Shown here: in pieces, positions 27,070 to 36,664 of the stretch
Layout of the letters: the number at the start of each line of letters is the position of its first letter
Position numbering within the stretch: position 1 is the stretch's first letter
Origin: Pseudomonas soli
GTDB taxonomy: Bacteria > Pseudomonadota > Gammaproteobacteria > Pseudomonadales > Pseudomonadaceae
Length of the DNA stretch: 64,000 bases
Direction of reading: 5' to 3'
Assembly: GCF_900110655.1 (NCBI RefSeq)
Contig: NZ_FOEQ01000007.1
Span: forward strand, 30,516 to 94,515
The notes under the pieces: generated by a model
Seen by the model: the letters and a program-made list of their open reading frames with translations, nothing else
Told to the model about the DNA's origin: nothing
Databases searched by the model: none
Made by a program: the position numbers and the translations under genes

Positions 27070-27537
27070 TCAGGATGTGGCCACCGCGCGCCGTGCCCGC
27101 CAGGCCATGATCAACCACACCGCCGTGACCCCGGCGAACTTCGATGCCATCGCCGTGCCGATTACCGCAGGCGTCAGGGCACCGATCATGCCGAAGAAGA
27201 TGAAGGTGTCCACCGGGATGCTCAGCGCCGAGCTCAGCCACAGGCGGTCGCGCAGGGGCCGCCGGGTAACGCTGAACACCAGCCAGTCGATCAGTTCGGA
27301 GACGAAGAACGCGGTCGCGCTGGCCAGGGCGATGGCAGGCTCGGAGGTGATATAGGACAGCACCAGCGCCACCAGCATGGCCAACAACGCGCCATGGCCG
27401 TAGCGGGTCTGCACCATGTCGCGCAGGATGAACACCAGCCCGCCCCAGGCGGACCAGATCACATCCAGGTGCGGCGCACTGGAAAAGGCGAAGTTGATCA
27501 GCACCACGCTGCTGATGTAGGCGATGAGATAGAACAT
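27070..27537 (-). CDS. YhhQ-like VUT-family transporter
   Basis: A 155-residue inner-membrane protein with about five hydrophobic segments and the family pattern SVVLINFAFS and FFVSELIDWLVFS. The VUT family includes YhhQ, a 7-cyano-7-deazaguanine (preQ0) importer. A comparable role in queuosine precursor uptake is plausible but not shown. The family core normally carries acidic residues within helix 3 (SELIDW here). The ATG at 27537 removes a non-membrane 23-residue extension of the frame. Confidence 0.8.
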   Translation of the reverse strand: MFYLIAYISSVVLINFAFSSAPHLDVIWSAWGGLVFILRDMVQTRYGHGALLAMLVALVLSYITSEPAIALASATAFFVSELIDWLVFSVTRRPLRDRLWLSSALSIPVDTFIFFGMIGALTPAVIGTAMASKFAGVTAVWLIMAWRARRAVATS

Positions 27538-27617
27538 GGTCTGCGTTTTCGGAGGGCCAGCCGCACAGATTAGCGCCGGCACCATCGCGGGACAAGCCCG
27601 CGCCACGGGCGTCGGCT

Positions 27618-27812
27618 CTACAGACCGATGATCAGCCCGGCCGCCACCGCCCGCTCATGACAGCGCTGCAACACCACGCGCCGCTCGGCATTGTCCATAC
27701 GCCCCCAGCGCGTGATCTCGCTCACCGTGCGCTGGCACCCGGTGCAGATATCCTGCTCGTCCAGCGCGCAGACATTGACGCAGGGCGAGGCCACGGGCCG
27801 CTCGTCAGTCAT
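27618..27812 (-). CDS. DUF1289 protein
   Basis: A 64-residue protein with the DUF1289 pattern [11 protein letters not shown] ... [14 protein letters not shown], whose four cysteines probably bind a metal. The function is unknown. Its start overlaps the stop of the upstream gamma-carbonic anhydrase gene by 8 bases, so the two are translationally linked. Confidence 0.88.
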   Translation of the reverse strand: MTDERPVASPCVNVCALDEQDICTGCQRTVSEITRWGRMDNAERRVVLQRCHERAVAAGLIIGL

Positions 27813-28329
27813 CGTCGCTCACCAGGTCACGGGCATAGCGCTGGGCATTGTGCACATAATGGGCGGCGCTGGCCTCGAGCATGCGTTTCTGCTGCTCGGT
27901 CAACTCACGCACCACCTTGCCCGGTGAGCCCATCACCAGCGAGCCATCGGGTATCTCCTTGCCCTCGGGGACCAGGGCGTTGGCGCCGATGATGCAGTGC
28001 TTGCCGATACGCGCCCCGTTGAGGATCACCGCGTTGATGCCGACCAGGCTGTAGTCGCCCACCGTGCAGCCATGCAACATGGCGTTGTGGCCGATGGTCA
28101 CCCCGCGACCAAGGGTCAGCGGCGAGCCCATGTCGGTGTGCATCACCGTGCCGTCCTGGACATTGCTGTCCTCGCCGATGTCGATCAACTCGTTGTCGCC
28201 GCGCAGTACCGCGCCGAACCATACGCTGGCCCGGGCCTGCAGACGCACCTTGCCGATCAGCGTGGCAGTGGGCGCGGCCCAGCTTTCGGGATGGGCTTCG
28301 ACCCGCAGGTCGCCCAGGCGGTATTTCAT
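27805..28329 (-). CDS. Gamma-carbonic anhydrase family protein
   Basis: A 174-residue left-handed beta-helix protein with hexapeptide repeats ([38 protein letters not shown]) and histidines at the positions that bind zinc in the gamma class (HTD and GHNAMLHG). Proteins of this YrdA/PaaY type are often inactive or weak carbonic anhydrases. The C-terminus [15 protein letters not shown] is typical. It is cotranscribed with the DUF1289 gene and the upstream Nudix gene lies 45 bases away on the same strand, with a GCGGGGCACACCCCGC hairpin in the gap. Confidence 0.9.
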   Translation of the reverse strand: MKYRLGDLRVEAHPESWAAPTATLIGKVRLQARASVWFGAVLRGDNELIDIGEDSNVQDGTVMHTDMGSPLTLGRGVTIGHNAMLHGCTVGDYSLVGINAVILNGARIGKHCIIGANALVPEGKEIPDGSLVMGSPGKVVRELTEQQKRMLEASAAHYVHNAQRYARDLVSDDD

Positions 28330-28374
28330 GTGTCGCTCCTCACGGTTGAACGCCAGTGGCGGGGTGTGCCCCGC

Positions 28375-28974
28375 TCAATTTTCGATGAAACGCTCGGGGG
28401 GCTGGTGCAGGCTGATACCAGCGTCGAACAGCAGGTTGACCAGTTCGACGATCATGATCGCCGATAGCCCCCAGATCTTGTAGTCGCCGTAGCGGTAGCT
28501 GGGCACGTACCAACTGCGGCCCTGATAGTCGATGCGGTGGGTGTGCTCGCGGGGGTCCTGGCGGAAGAACGCCAGCGGTACACTGAACACGGCAGCGATT
28601 TCCGCGTCGTTGGCGCGGTACTCGACATAGTTCGGGATCAAACCGACGAACGGCGTGACCTTCAGGCCATGCAGCGAGATCAGCGGGCTGAGCGGGCCGA
28701 TTACCTCGACCAGCCCGGGCGGCAGGCCGATTTCCTCCTCGGCTTCACGCAGGGCCGTGAACACCAGGTCTGGGTCCTCCGGGTCGCGCCGCCCGCCCGG
28801 AAAGGCGACTTCACCACCGTGGGTGGACAGGCCCTTGGCGCGCAGGGTCAACACCAGCTCCGGCTCCTCGCTGCGGGTAATGGGCAGCAGCACCGCCGCT
28901 TCGGGGAAACGGCGGTCCGTCTCCGGTGACGCGGGGGTATGGTTGCTCATTCGGCGAAGAAGCTCGTCCAGCAT
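28375..28974 (-). CDS. CoA pyrophosphatase, Nudix family (NudL-like)
   Basis: A 199-residue Nudix hydrolase. The Nudix box is GGRRDPEDPDLVFTALRE followed by AEEEIGL (about 66-90), preceded by GGEVAFPG, the arrangement of the CoA-diphosphatase group (E. coli NudL/YeaB). It is predicted to split CoA or acyl-CoA into phosphopantetheine and 3',5'-ADP. The ATG at 28974 (MLDELLRRM) is chosen over a longer frame that runs into the divergent promoter region. Confidence 0.86.
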   Translation of the reverse strand: MLDELLRRMSNHTPASPETDRRFPEAAVLLPITRSEEPELVLTLRAKGLSTHGGEVAFPGGRRDPEDPDLVFTALREAEEEIGLPPGLVEVIGPLSPLISLHGLKVTPFVGLIPNYVEYRANDAEIAAVFSVPLAFFRQDPREHTHRIDYQGRSWYVPSYRYGDYKIWGLSAIMIVELVNLLFDAGISLHQPPERFIEN

Positions 28975-29111
28975 TACGCACTCTCGTGTCCAAGGCCTGC
29001 CCTGCATGATGCACCAAAGCCGCGAGGCACCCAAGCCCCGCCCGCAGGCCGCTTGCGGTAAGCGAGCCGGGCGCGCCAAGATAGCCCGACCCCACTGGAA
29101 TGAATGAAAGC

Positions 29112-29666
29112 ATGAAATTCTGCAGCGCGTGCGGCCAACCGGTCACCCAGCGGATCCCCGAAGGCGACAGCCGTGCGCGGTATGTCTGCGACCATTGCCA
29201 GACGATCCACTACCAGAACCCCAATATCGTCGCAGGGGTATTGCCTACCTGGGGCTCCCAGGTATTACTGTGCCGCCGGGCAATAGAACCGCGCCGAGGG
29301 TTCTGGACACTGCCCGCCGGTTTCATGGAAAACGGCGAGACCCTCGATGCCGCCGCCCGTCGCGAAACCGTCGAGGAGGCATGCGCACAGGTCGGCGAAA
29401 CCAGCCTGTATCAGCTGTTCGACCTGCCGCACATCAATCAGGTGCACGTGTTCTTCCGCGCCGAACTGGTCGATCTGGACTTCGCCGTGGGTATCGAGAG
29501 CCTCGAGGTACGCTTGTTCGAAGAGCACGAGATCCCATGGCGCGAGCTGGCTTTCCGCACCGTCACACGCACACTAGAATGCTATTATCGCGACCGCGTC
29601 AGGCAGCACTATCCGATTGGCCATGAGTATCTGCCGCCGATGAACGTCACGTCGTCAACCACCTAA
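29112..29666 (+). CDS. Nudix hydrolase with N-terminal zinc ribbon
   Basis: A 184-residue protein. The N-terminal ribbon has two cysteine pairs (CSACGQPV and CDHCQT, residues 3-33). The Nudix box is GFMENGETLDAAARRE and TVEEACAQV (about 72-96). Zinc-ribbon Nudix proteins include NudC-like enzymes and others whose substrates are unknown. The start MKFCSACG at 29112 is preferred over the ATG four codons upstream. The L,D-transpeptidase gene follows after 20 bases. Confidence 0.85.
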   Translation: MKFCSACGQPVTQRIPEGDSRARYVCDHCQTIHYQNPNIVAGVLPTWGSQVLLCRRAIEPRRGFWTLPAGFMENGETLDAAARRETVEEACAQVGETSLYQLFDLPHINQVHVFFRAELVDLDFAVGIESLEVRLFEEHEIPWRELAFRTVTRTLECYYRDRVRQHYPIGHEYLPPMNVTSSTT

Positions 29667-29686
29667 GTTTTCAGGGATACGGTTTC

Positions 29687-30250
29687 ATGCGCTGGCTGCT
29701 TGCCCTCTTCTGCCTCAGTGTCGCCTCGGTGTCGCAAGCCGCCTTCACCGAGACCATTATCCGCAAGACGCCGTCGGCCGCGCCGTCGCCGGTCCAGCCC
29801 GCCACCAGCGGGGTTCAGCAGCAACGCCTGATCGACAAGGTGCTGGTGATCAAGTCCGAACGCCGGCTGCAATTGATCAGCCGTGGCGAACCGCTCAAGA
29901 CCTACCGTATCTCCCTGGGCAAGCAGCCCAAGGGAGCCAAGGAACGCGAAGGCGACAAGAAGACCCCGGAAGGCCTGTACTGGCTGGACTGGCGCAAGGT
30001 CAGCGACCGCTACAACCTGGCTATGCACATCTCCTACCCCAATATCACCGACGCCGCCAAGGCACGGCGCGACGGGGTCGCCGCTGGCAGCATGATCATG
30101 ATCCACGGCACGCCGATCAACGAGGAGTACCCTGAGTGGTACTTCCACACCTTGGACTGGACCGAGGGCTGCATCGCCATGCGCAACGACGACATGCGCG
30201 AGGTGTGGAGCATGGTGAAGGATGGCACGCTGATCGAAATCCGCCCCTGA
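29687..30250 (+). CDS. L,D-transpeptidase (YkuD domain)
   Basis: A 187-residue exported enzyme predicted to cross-link peptidoglycan or attach proteins to it. It has a signal peptide (MRWLLALFCLSVASVSQAA). After a short Pro/Ala linker comes a YkuD catalytic domain with MIHGTPINEE (about 142-151) and the active-site cysteine in TEGCIAMRNDDM (about 163-174). It may be cotranscribed with the Nudix gene 20 bases upstream. Confidence 0.92.
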   Translation: MRWLLALFCLSVASVSQAAFTETIIRKTPSAAPSPVQPATSGVQQQRLIDKVLVIKSERRLQLISRGEPLKTYRISLGKQPKGAKEREGDKKTPEGLYWLDWRKVSDRYNLAMHISYPNITDAAKARRDGVAAGSMIMIHGTPINEEYPEWYFHTLDWTEGCIAMRNDDMREVWSMVKDGTLIEIRP

Positions 30251-30468
30251 GCGCTCACCGTTGGCACCAAAGGCCTGTCCTGCTCACGCTGAACGGGCCT
30301 TCTCTTTCTAGCGCCCTCTTTCGCCACCCCATCGCCCACTTTTCCTACAGATAGAATCGTCTCATTCCCCGCAATATAGTGGCGTTGGGCCACATAAATG
30401 CCATCACTGACATTCTTAGAATTCCCGCAGCTGATTTCACGATTTCGTACATCACTTGCGAGGTTTTC

Positions 30469-33400
30469 ATGCACAATCCTGTATCCAAGATCAGACCAGA
30501 TACCCTGCGCTGGGCTGTCTTCCTTGCCCTGCTCGGCAGCACCCAGGTTCAGGCGCAAGGCGCCCTGACACCGACATCAGGACCTGGCGGCACCCCGATC
30601 ATCGACAATGGCCATGGCGTACCGGTCATCGACATCGTCGCACCCAATGCCAGCGGCCTGTCACACAACCAGTTCCTCGACTACAACGTCGGCAAGCCTG
30701 GGCTGGTGCTGAACAATGCCCTGCAGGCCGGACAGTCGCAGCTGGCCGGCCAGTTGGGCGCCAACCCGCAGTTCCGGGGCCACGCCGCCTCGACCATCCT
30801 CAACGAGGTGGTCGGCCAGAACGCCTCGCGAATCGAGGGGGCTCAGGAAATCTTCGGCCAGAAAGCCGATTACCTGCTCGCCAACCCCAACGGCATCACC
30901 CTCAACGGCGGCAGCTTCATCAATACCACCCGGGCCGGCTTCCTGGTCGGCAAGGCGGACATTCACGATGGACAGATCAAGCAGCTCGACAGCCGCGACG
31001 CCAACGGCACGCTGAAAGTGCTGGGCCGTGGCCAGAGCAATGCGGCAGGCGCCCTGGACCTGATCGCGCCGCGCATCGACAGCACAGGGCACTTGCTGGC
31101 CAAGGGGCAGCTGAACCTGACCATCGGCCGCAACCTTGTCGACACCGGCAGCCGCGAGGTGCTCGAACACCTGCCCGTCGCCACCGCCATCGATGCCAAC
31201 CTGCTCGGCGCCATGCAGGCCGGACGCATCCGCATCGTCAGTACCGCCGAAGGCGCCGGCGTACAAGTGGGTGACAAGGAGCTGCGCGCGGACCGCGACT
31301 TGATCATCCACTCCGCGGGTGACCTGAAAGTACAGGGCAATGACAAGCGCCAGGCCAGGCTGGTCAGCAACACCGGCAAGCTGGACTTGAAGGCCGACGG
31401 CGACCTGCAGCTCACCCATGCCCATGGCAAGGCCAGGCAGATCGAGGTTCACTCTGGCAAAAAGCTGTCCCTGGACACCGCCACCCGCGAACAGGTGACG
31501 GACGCCCCGGTCAACTGGGCGAAGCAATGGCTGTTCATCCCCACCGAAAGCCATGAGGGTAATGCCACGCAAACCAGTCGCCAGCAACTGGGTAGCCGTC
31601 TGGTGGCCGAAGACAGCCTCAGCCTGAAGGCCGGTACCGACCTGCACCTGACGGCCACGCAACTGGAGGCGGACAACGCCCTGCAACTGCGCAGCGGTGG
31701 AAAGATGACGATCGACGCTGGCGTGGACACTCTCGATATCGCCGAGCAGTCCACCCACAGGTGCTATCTAGACCGCACCGATATCGACAGCCAGGCACAC
31801 ACCGAGCGGGTCAAGGCCAGCACCCTCAAGGGCGGCACTCTCATCGCCAGCGCCGGGGCCGACATGCAGATCTCCGGCGCCCGCCTCGAGGCGCGCAAGC
31901 AGGTCGAACTCGACGCCAAGGGCGCCCTGCGGATCGAAAGCGCCGTGGAAAACGACCATGCCCAACGCACCACTGGCAAGCGCGAGTTCGTGGCCAGCGC
32001 CGGCAAGGCCGCGCCGGACTCGGAGCAGTACTCGGCCAAGGTCGGCTACGAAAAACTGCAGAGCGACGAGCAGACCACCGCGACCCGCCAGGTCGCCAGC
32101 AGCATCAACGCGGGCTCCGTCACCCTGCGCAGCGATCGCAAACTGAAGGTCAGCGGTTCGGACGTGCAGGCAGACACAGGAGACCTCAAGCTGGCCGCCA
32201 GCGAAATCGAACTGGCGGCGGCCTACGACAGCCACGCCAGGCATACCCTCGATACCCGCACCGGCGCCGCGTTGAACGTCACCGGCGGCAGCGACCGTGT
32301 AGGCCTTGGCATCGATGGCCAGCATGGCCCGGCCGCGGTACTCGAGCACGAAACGACCGCGCGACGAAGCAATCTGGAGTCAGCTCGCGACCTGCACATA
32401 GACGCCACGCAACTGACTACGGCCGCTGCACAGCTAAAAGCGGGACGTACCTTGAAAGTGGACGCCGAGCACATTGACAACCGTGCAGCAGCCGACACCA
32501 AGGTCCGCGAAACCAGCGTCGCTGAATGGCAGGGCGGCCTGAGCGTCGGTATCGATTACAAATACCTCAGCGATCGTGTCAAGTGGCTGTTCGGTGGTGA
32601 GAAAGCCGCAGACCAGGCGGCCTCCCCAAACGCCGGCGCCGACCTGTCGCTGCAGCGCACGTCGCGTGTGCACAAGGACACCGACAGCACCGCGCAGGTC
32701 ACGACCTTCGACGGTGGCGACATCACCATTCGAGCCAATCAGCTCATGGATGAAGGGAGCGCCTACAAGGCCAGGACCGGGAGCCTGCGCATCGAGGCTG
32801 GGGAGCACCAGATGCTGGCCGCCCGGGATCAGAGCAGCAGCGAAGTCCGCGACACCACGGGTGGCGGCAGCCTGCGTGTTAGCACCATCACGGGAACTGA
32901 TCTCAAAGCAAGACTTGAAGGTCATGGCAACACCCTGAACCAGCTGAAGCAGACAACCACAGCTCGAGTAGGCAGTTTGCAGGGCAGCCAGGGGGTTCAG
33001 GTAGAACTCGAACGTAGTGGTCACTACGAGGGAGTCCGTGTCGACGGCGGCAACGGCGATATTACCCTGCACAGCCAAGGCACACTGAGCGTGACAGCCG
33101 CCAGCGATACACGCCAGAGCCAGGGCCAGACCAGGGGCGGCAAGCTGGATGTCGAAGGCAGCAGCACCGGTGGCGGACTGGGTGGCCAGGGCACCTTCGG
33201 TTGGGTCAACGAGCGGGGCAGTACAGCCATTGGTGCGCGGTTCGACAGCAAGGGCACACTGCAACTCACCAGTCTTGCCCACGACGACGTCGCGCTACAC
33301 GTGCAAGGGCTGCAAGCCAACGCCAAGCGGATAGGTCTGGACGCTGGCAATGGTGGTCTGCTGGTCGAGGCGGCCAGTAACACCGAGCGCCACGACAACC

Positions 33401-34185
33401 TCGACGTTACCCTTGGTGGCGGCCTGAAGGTCAATGCCATGGACATTGGAGGCATCAACGCCCAGGTCAAGGTCGGCCGGGACAAACGCGACAACACCAC
33501 CTGGCATGACAGCAAACTGCGCGCCGACCTGATCGACTTGCGCAGCCAGGGCGATACCCGCATCGAAGGCGCTCAACTTGAGGCGCAGGCAATCGAAGGC
33601 AAGATCGACGGCAACCTGCGGGTGGCCAGCCGTCAGGACCAGGTCGACAGCGTGAAGCTAGAGATCGATGCCAGTCTCGCCCAGAAGCAACAGGCAACTG
33701 CCGACACTGACGCTCCGGCCTCGCTGGCGAGCGTTTTCGAGGGCGGCAACATCACGGAAATCGCCGGGGCGCTGTGGAACAAAGTCACCGCGAAATTTAC
33801 CCCATCGGTCAAGATCGACTACGCCAAGCGCAGCAACGACACCGTCAGCCAGCAGACGCTCCTGTCCGGCACGCAAGGCATTGATCTGCAGGTAGGTGGC
33901 GACACTCGCCTGGTCGGCGCCACGCTGCAGGCGGCCGATGGCCAGGTCGGACTCGGCGGCGGCGCGGTCGCCCGCGACAACCTGAGCGGTCGGGACTACG
34001 CCAAGGATGTGAAGGTCAATGTCGATTTGTCGACGACCGGTCTTGCAGGTACCGCCTATTCGTACCTCTCGAATCTGTTCACCGGCAACACCGACAAGGC
34101 TGACGACCACAAGGCGTACAGCAACACCGGTCACGACCGCACTACCGAGTATGTCTCGCAGATAAAGGAGAGCCGCCAGCGCTGA
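30469..34185 (+). CDS. Two-partner secretion exoprotein TpsA (FHA-like)
   Basis: A 1238-residue secreted beta-helical protein with a signal peptide (WAVFLALLGSTQVQA, cleavage before QGALT). A TPS secretion domain covers about residues 35-250 and contains the hallmark NPNGI in LLANPNGITLNGGSF. From 300 on it consists of filamentous-haemagglutinin-type repeats. It is short for this class and ends 97 bases before tpsB with no VENN motif or obvious C-terminal toxin, so an adhesin or short exoprotein role is more likely than contact-dependent inhibition. The ATG at 30469 is chosen because it gives the signal peptide; an upstream frame start at 30379 does not. Confidence 0.88.
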   Translation: MHNPVSKIRPDTLRWAVFLALLGSTQVQAQGALTPTSGPGGTPIIDNGHGVPVIDIVAPNASGLSHNQFLDYNVGKPGLVLNNALQAGQSQLAGQLGANPQFRGHAASTILNEVVGQNASRIEGAQEIFGQKADYLLANPNGITLNGGSFINTTRAGFLVGKADIHDGQIKQLDSRDANGTLKVLGRGQSNAAGALDLIAPRIDSTGHLLAKGQLNLTIGRNLVDTGSREVLEHLPVATAIDANLLGAMQAGRIRIVSTAEGAGVQVGDKELRADRDLIIHSAGDLKVQGNDKRQARLVSNTGKLDLKADGDLQLTHAHGKARQIEVHSGKKLSLDTATREQVTDAPVNWAKQWLFIPTESHEGNATQTSRQQLGSRLVAEDSLSLKAGTDLHLTATQLEADNALQLRSGGKMTIDAGVDTLDIAEQSTHRCYLDRTDIDSQAHTERVKASTLKGGTLIASAGADMQISGARLEARKQVELDAKGALRIESAVENDHAQRTTGKREFVASAGKAAPDSEQYSAKVGYEKLQSDEQTTATRQVASSINAGSVTLRSDRKLKVSGSDVQADTGDLKLAASEIELAAAYDSHARHTLDTRTGAALNVTGGSDRVGLGIDGQHGPAAVLEHETTARRSNLESARDLHIDATQLTTAAAQLKAGRTLKVDAEHIDNRAAADTKVRETSVAEWQGGLSVGIDYKYLSDRVKWLFGGEKAADQAASPNAGADLSLQRTSRVHKDTDSTAQVTTFDGGDITIRANQLMDEGSAYKARTGSLRIEAGEHQMLAARDQSSSEVRDTTGGGSLRVSTITGTDLKARLEGHGNTLNQLKQTTTARVGSLQGSQGVQVELERSGHYEGVRVDGGNGDITLHSQGTLSVTAASDTRQSQGQTRGGKLDVEGSSTGGGLGGQGTFGWVNERGSTAIGARFDSKGTLQLTSLAHDDVALHVQGLQANAKRIGLDAGNGGLLVEAASNTERHDNLDVTLGGGLKVNAMDIGGINAQVKVGRDKRDNTTWHDSKLRADLIDLRSQGDTRIEGAQLEAQAIEGKIDGNLRVASRQDQVDSVKLEIDASLAQKQQATADTDAPASLASVFEGGNITEIAGALWNKVTAKFTPSVKIDYAKRSNDTVSQQTLLSGTQGIDLQVGGDTRLVGATLQAADGQVGLGGGAVARDNLSGRDYAKDVKVNVDLSTTGLAGTAYSYLSNLFTGNTDKADDHKAYSNTGHDRTTEYVSQIKESRQR

Positions 34186-34237
34186 CGCGTGCCAGGCAGC
34201 GGCCTGTGGGTCGCTGAGCCTCCCACACGGACTCTGC

Positions 34238-34259
34238 GGGAGCGGGCACACCCGTTCCC
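34238..34259. repeat. REP-like hairpin between tpsA and tpsB
   Basis: GGGAGCGGG (34238-34246) and CCCGTTCCC (34251-34259) form a stem with one G-T/wobble position, of the same sequence family as the REP elements here. It could lower transcription from tpsA into tpsB. Confidence 0.55.
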
Positions 34260-34282
34260 ACAGCGGCATCGGACCGAATCCC

Positions 34283-35992
34283 ATGAACGTACCGTTCTTC
34301 TCTTCCCATATTTTCCGCCCATCAAGTGCAGGTATGCGCCGCGTCGCCACTGTCGTTCTGGCTTGCCTCATCATGACGCTATCGGCCAACGCCATAGCCA
34401 CGTTCGACCCGGCCAGCCAGCAGTTACGGGATCAGCAGCAGGCAGTGCGACAACTGGAGCAGCAGCAGCGGCTCGAACGCTGGCAGCGCAATCAACCTGC
34501 CAACGCCACTGAAGACCGCGACACTGCAACGCTCGACCCCGACCAGCACTGCTGGGCGATCAGCGGAGTACGCCTGGCCGGCAACCGCATGCTCGATACC
34601 CGGCAACTGCAGCCGATCGTGCGTGCGCTGTCGTCCTCCTGCATGGGTGTCGCCGAAATTGACCGGCTACTCAAACAACTGACCCGGCACTACGTGCAAG
34701 CCGGATATCCCACCAGTCGCCCCTATGTGGCCCGCCCCCCCGAGCACGGCGCCCCGCTGGACATCGTCATCGTCGAAGGCTTCATCGAATCGATCGAACT
34801 GGCTGGCACCGACCTGCCCCTGTCGCGGCAAGGCGCATTTCCGGGCATGCTCGGCCTTCCCCTGCACCTGCCAGACCTCGAGCAAGGCCTGGACCAACTC
34901 AACCGACTGCGTGCCTATGACCTGCAAATGGCCTTGCTGCCGGGCGAGATGCAGGGCGGCACCCGCGTCGTGCTCGAACCTCGGCGCGTCGCTTCCCGCG
35001 CTCACCTGGATGCCTTGCTCGACAACCGAGGCGGTGAACTGACCGGTCGCCACCGCCTCAACCTGGGCCTTGGCCTGGACAGCCCGCTGGGCCTGAACGA
35101 CGACCTGCGCCTGTCGCTGAGCTCGGTGGTGTTCGACGCGCCTGGCCAAAGCGAAGGCGCCAGCCTTTACTACAGCATTCCCCATGGCCGCTGGACCTTC
35201 AGGCTCAATGCCAGCCAGATGCGCTACCGAGCACCGATTCCGAACACCCGCTACGCCAGCAGTGGCCGCAGCGAATTCTACGGTGTCAGCGCCGAGCGCG
35301 TGCTGTGGCGCAACCAGCAAGGCATGCTCAGCGCCAGCGCCCGCCTGGACCGCAAGCAATTGCTCAACCGCTTCGGCCCCGCCGTACTGGCACTGCAGAG
35401 CCCGACCCTGGCGACTGTCGAAGCCGGGCTGAACCTGCTGTGGCTCGAAGGTGGATTGTGGAACGCTTACCTGGGCGTAAGCCAAGGGGTACGCTGGTTC
35501 GGCGCCGATCGCCCGTTCGCCCACAAGCAGGCGCCCCGCCCGGACTTCACCAAGTACCGCGCCAACCTGCTGCACCTGCGCCAAGGCCCGGCTCAATGGC
35601 CCTGGCGCTGGCAGAGCGAACTGGCCCTGCAATACAGCGCCCATGTGCTGCCCGCCGTCGAACAGATGCAACTGAGCGATCATTCGGCGGTGCGCGGATT
35701 CCGCCAGCACAACGTCGCGGGGGCCAGCGCCGGGGCATGGCGCAACACCTTCAGCCAGCCACTGCCCCTGCCGCTGCAGGTACGCCCATCCTTCGGCGTT
35801 GACCTTGGCTGGGCCCGTTATGCGCGCACCAGCCCGTCGCAGCGCCTGGTCGGCGCCTCGGCTGGCGTCGAGTTGAACCTGCCGCACAGTACGGTGCGCC
35901 TGGACTACCAACGCGCACTGCATGCCAGCGATCGCCCGCGCAAATCACTGGAGCAAGGCTTTTGGGTCGCGCAATGGTCCCTCGCCCTCTAA
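34283..35992 (+). CDS. TpsB outer-membrane transporter (ShlB/FhaC family)
   Basis: A 569-residue outer-membrane beta-barrel that exports the TpsA protein. After the signal region (VATVVLACLIMTLSANAIA) comes a Gln-rich helix, POTRA domains (about 90-240, starting CWAISGVRLAGNRML), and a 16-strand barrel. The L6 signature appears as VRGF in DHSAVRGFRQHN (about 468-479). The barrel ends with a terminal aromatic-type strand. A second start at 34334 (MRRVATVVL) would give a cleaner signal peptide. The gene ends 12 bases from the convergent gspN. Confidence 0.9.
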   Translation: MNVPFFSSHIFRPSSAGMRRVATVVLACLIMTLSANAIATFDPASQQLRDQQQAVRQLEQQQRLERWQRNQPANATEDRDTATLDPDQHCWAISGVRLAGNRMLDTRQLQPIVRALSSSCMGVAEIDRLLKQLTRHYVQAGYPTSRPYVARPPEHGAPLDIVIVEGFIESIELAGTDLPLSRQGAFPGMLGLPLHLPDLEQGLDQLNRLRAYDLQMALLPGEMQGGTRVVLEPRRVASRAHLDALLDNRGGELTGRHRLNLGLGLDSPLGLNDDLRLSLSSVVFDAPGQSEGASLYYSIPHGRWTFRLNASQMRYRAPIPNTRYASSGRSEFYGVSAERVLWRNQQGMLSASARLDRKQLLNRFGPAVLALQSPTLATVEAGLNLLWLEGGLWNAYLGVSQGVRWFGADRPFAHKQAPRPDFTKYRANLLHLRQGPAQWPWRWQSELALQYSAHVLPAVEQMQLSDHSAVRGFRQHNVAGASAGAWRNTFSQPLPLPLQVRPSFGVDLGWARYARTSPSQRLVGASAGVELNLPHSTVRLDYQRALHASDRPRKSLEQGFWVAQWSLAL

Positions 35993-36004
35993 CCGGCAAG
36001 CGAG

Positions 36005-36664
36005 CTACCACCTGAGGCGGCGCTGCCCGACCGTGTCTTCGGGCCCCAGCCATTGCACGCCGCGCAGCACCGGCGTCAAACCGGCATCGGCCTGCAACAC
36101 GAAATCGACCTGCGCCTGCCGGGCCGCGAGGTCGGCGTCCAGGCTCATCTGGTGCTGGCCTTGGCGAACCAGGCCAGCGCTCAACCGCCAGCCCTGACGG
36201 CAGGCCATCGCCAGCGAGCCCTGCCCCAGCTCCAGCGACCAGGGCGCGTTCAAAGCCAGGTCGACGACGGTGATGCTGCCTGCGGCGGCTCGACAATGTT
36301 GCCCCGAGCCTTGCAGCTTGATGCTGCCCTGCCATTGCCCGGCCAGGCGATAGTCGCCGCCGACGCTTGGCTGTGCGCCCAGTGCCTTAAGGTCGGCCTG
36401 CCAACGCCACGGCCAACCGCTCAGCCGGCCTTGCCAGCCCTGCCCCTGGAAGCCCAGGCGCACCTGCAGGTCGCGCTGCCATGGACGCCATGTCCATTGC
36501 ACGGGTCCCACCGGTCCGAGCCGGGCAAACTGCCCTTGCCACAGGCTGCCGTTCACCCCCTCCGCCGGCAACCCGAACCCCGCCACCAGCCAACGCGCCG
36601 GAAGTTCTGCCACCAGGGTCAGCCAGAACACCAGCCCCATCCAAAGGTACGCCCGCCTGTTCAT
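36005..36664 (-). CDS. gspN: Type II secretion protein GspN
   Basis: A 219-residue bitopic inner-membrane protein with one N-terminal segment (YLWMGLVFWLTLVAEL) and a periplasmic beta-rich part rich in tryptophan, as in GspN/XcpP-cluster proteins. GspN is optional in many type II systems. It is the last gene of the operon. Its ATG overlaps the gspM stop (ATGA). The start at 36664 removes an 18-residue upstream extension. Confidence 0.85.
   Translation of the reverse strand: MNRRAYLWMGLVFWLTLVAELPARWLVAGFGLPAEGVNGSLWQGQFARLGPVGPVQWTWRPWQRDLQVRLGFQGQGWQGRLSGWPWRWQADLKALGAQPSVGGDYRLAGQWQGSIKLQGSGQHCRAAAGSITVVDLALNAPWSLELGQGSLAMACRQGWRLSAGLVRQGQHQMSLDADLAARQAQVDFVLQADAGLTPVLRGVQWLGPEDTVGQRRLRW

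Noticed and set aside
30469..34185. Contact-dependent inhibition toxin CdiA
   Set aside because: Too short, no VENN motif or toxin end, no immunity gene after it, and the transporter gene lies downstream and not upstream.
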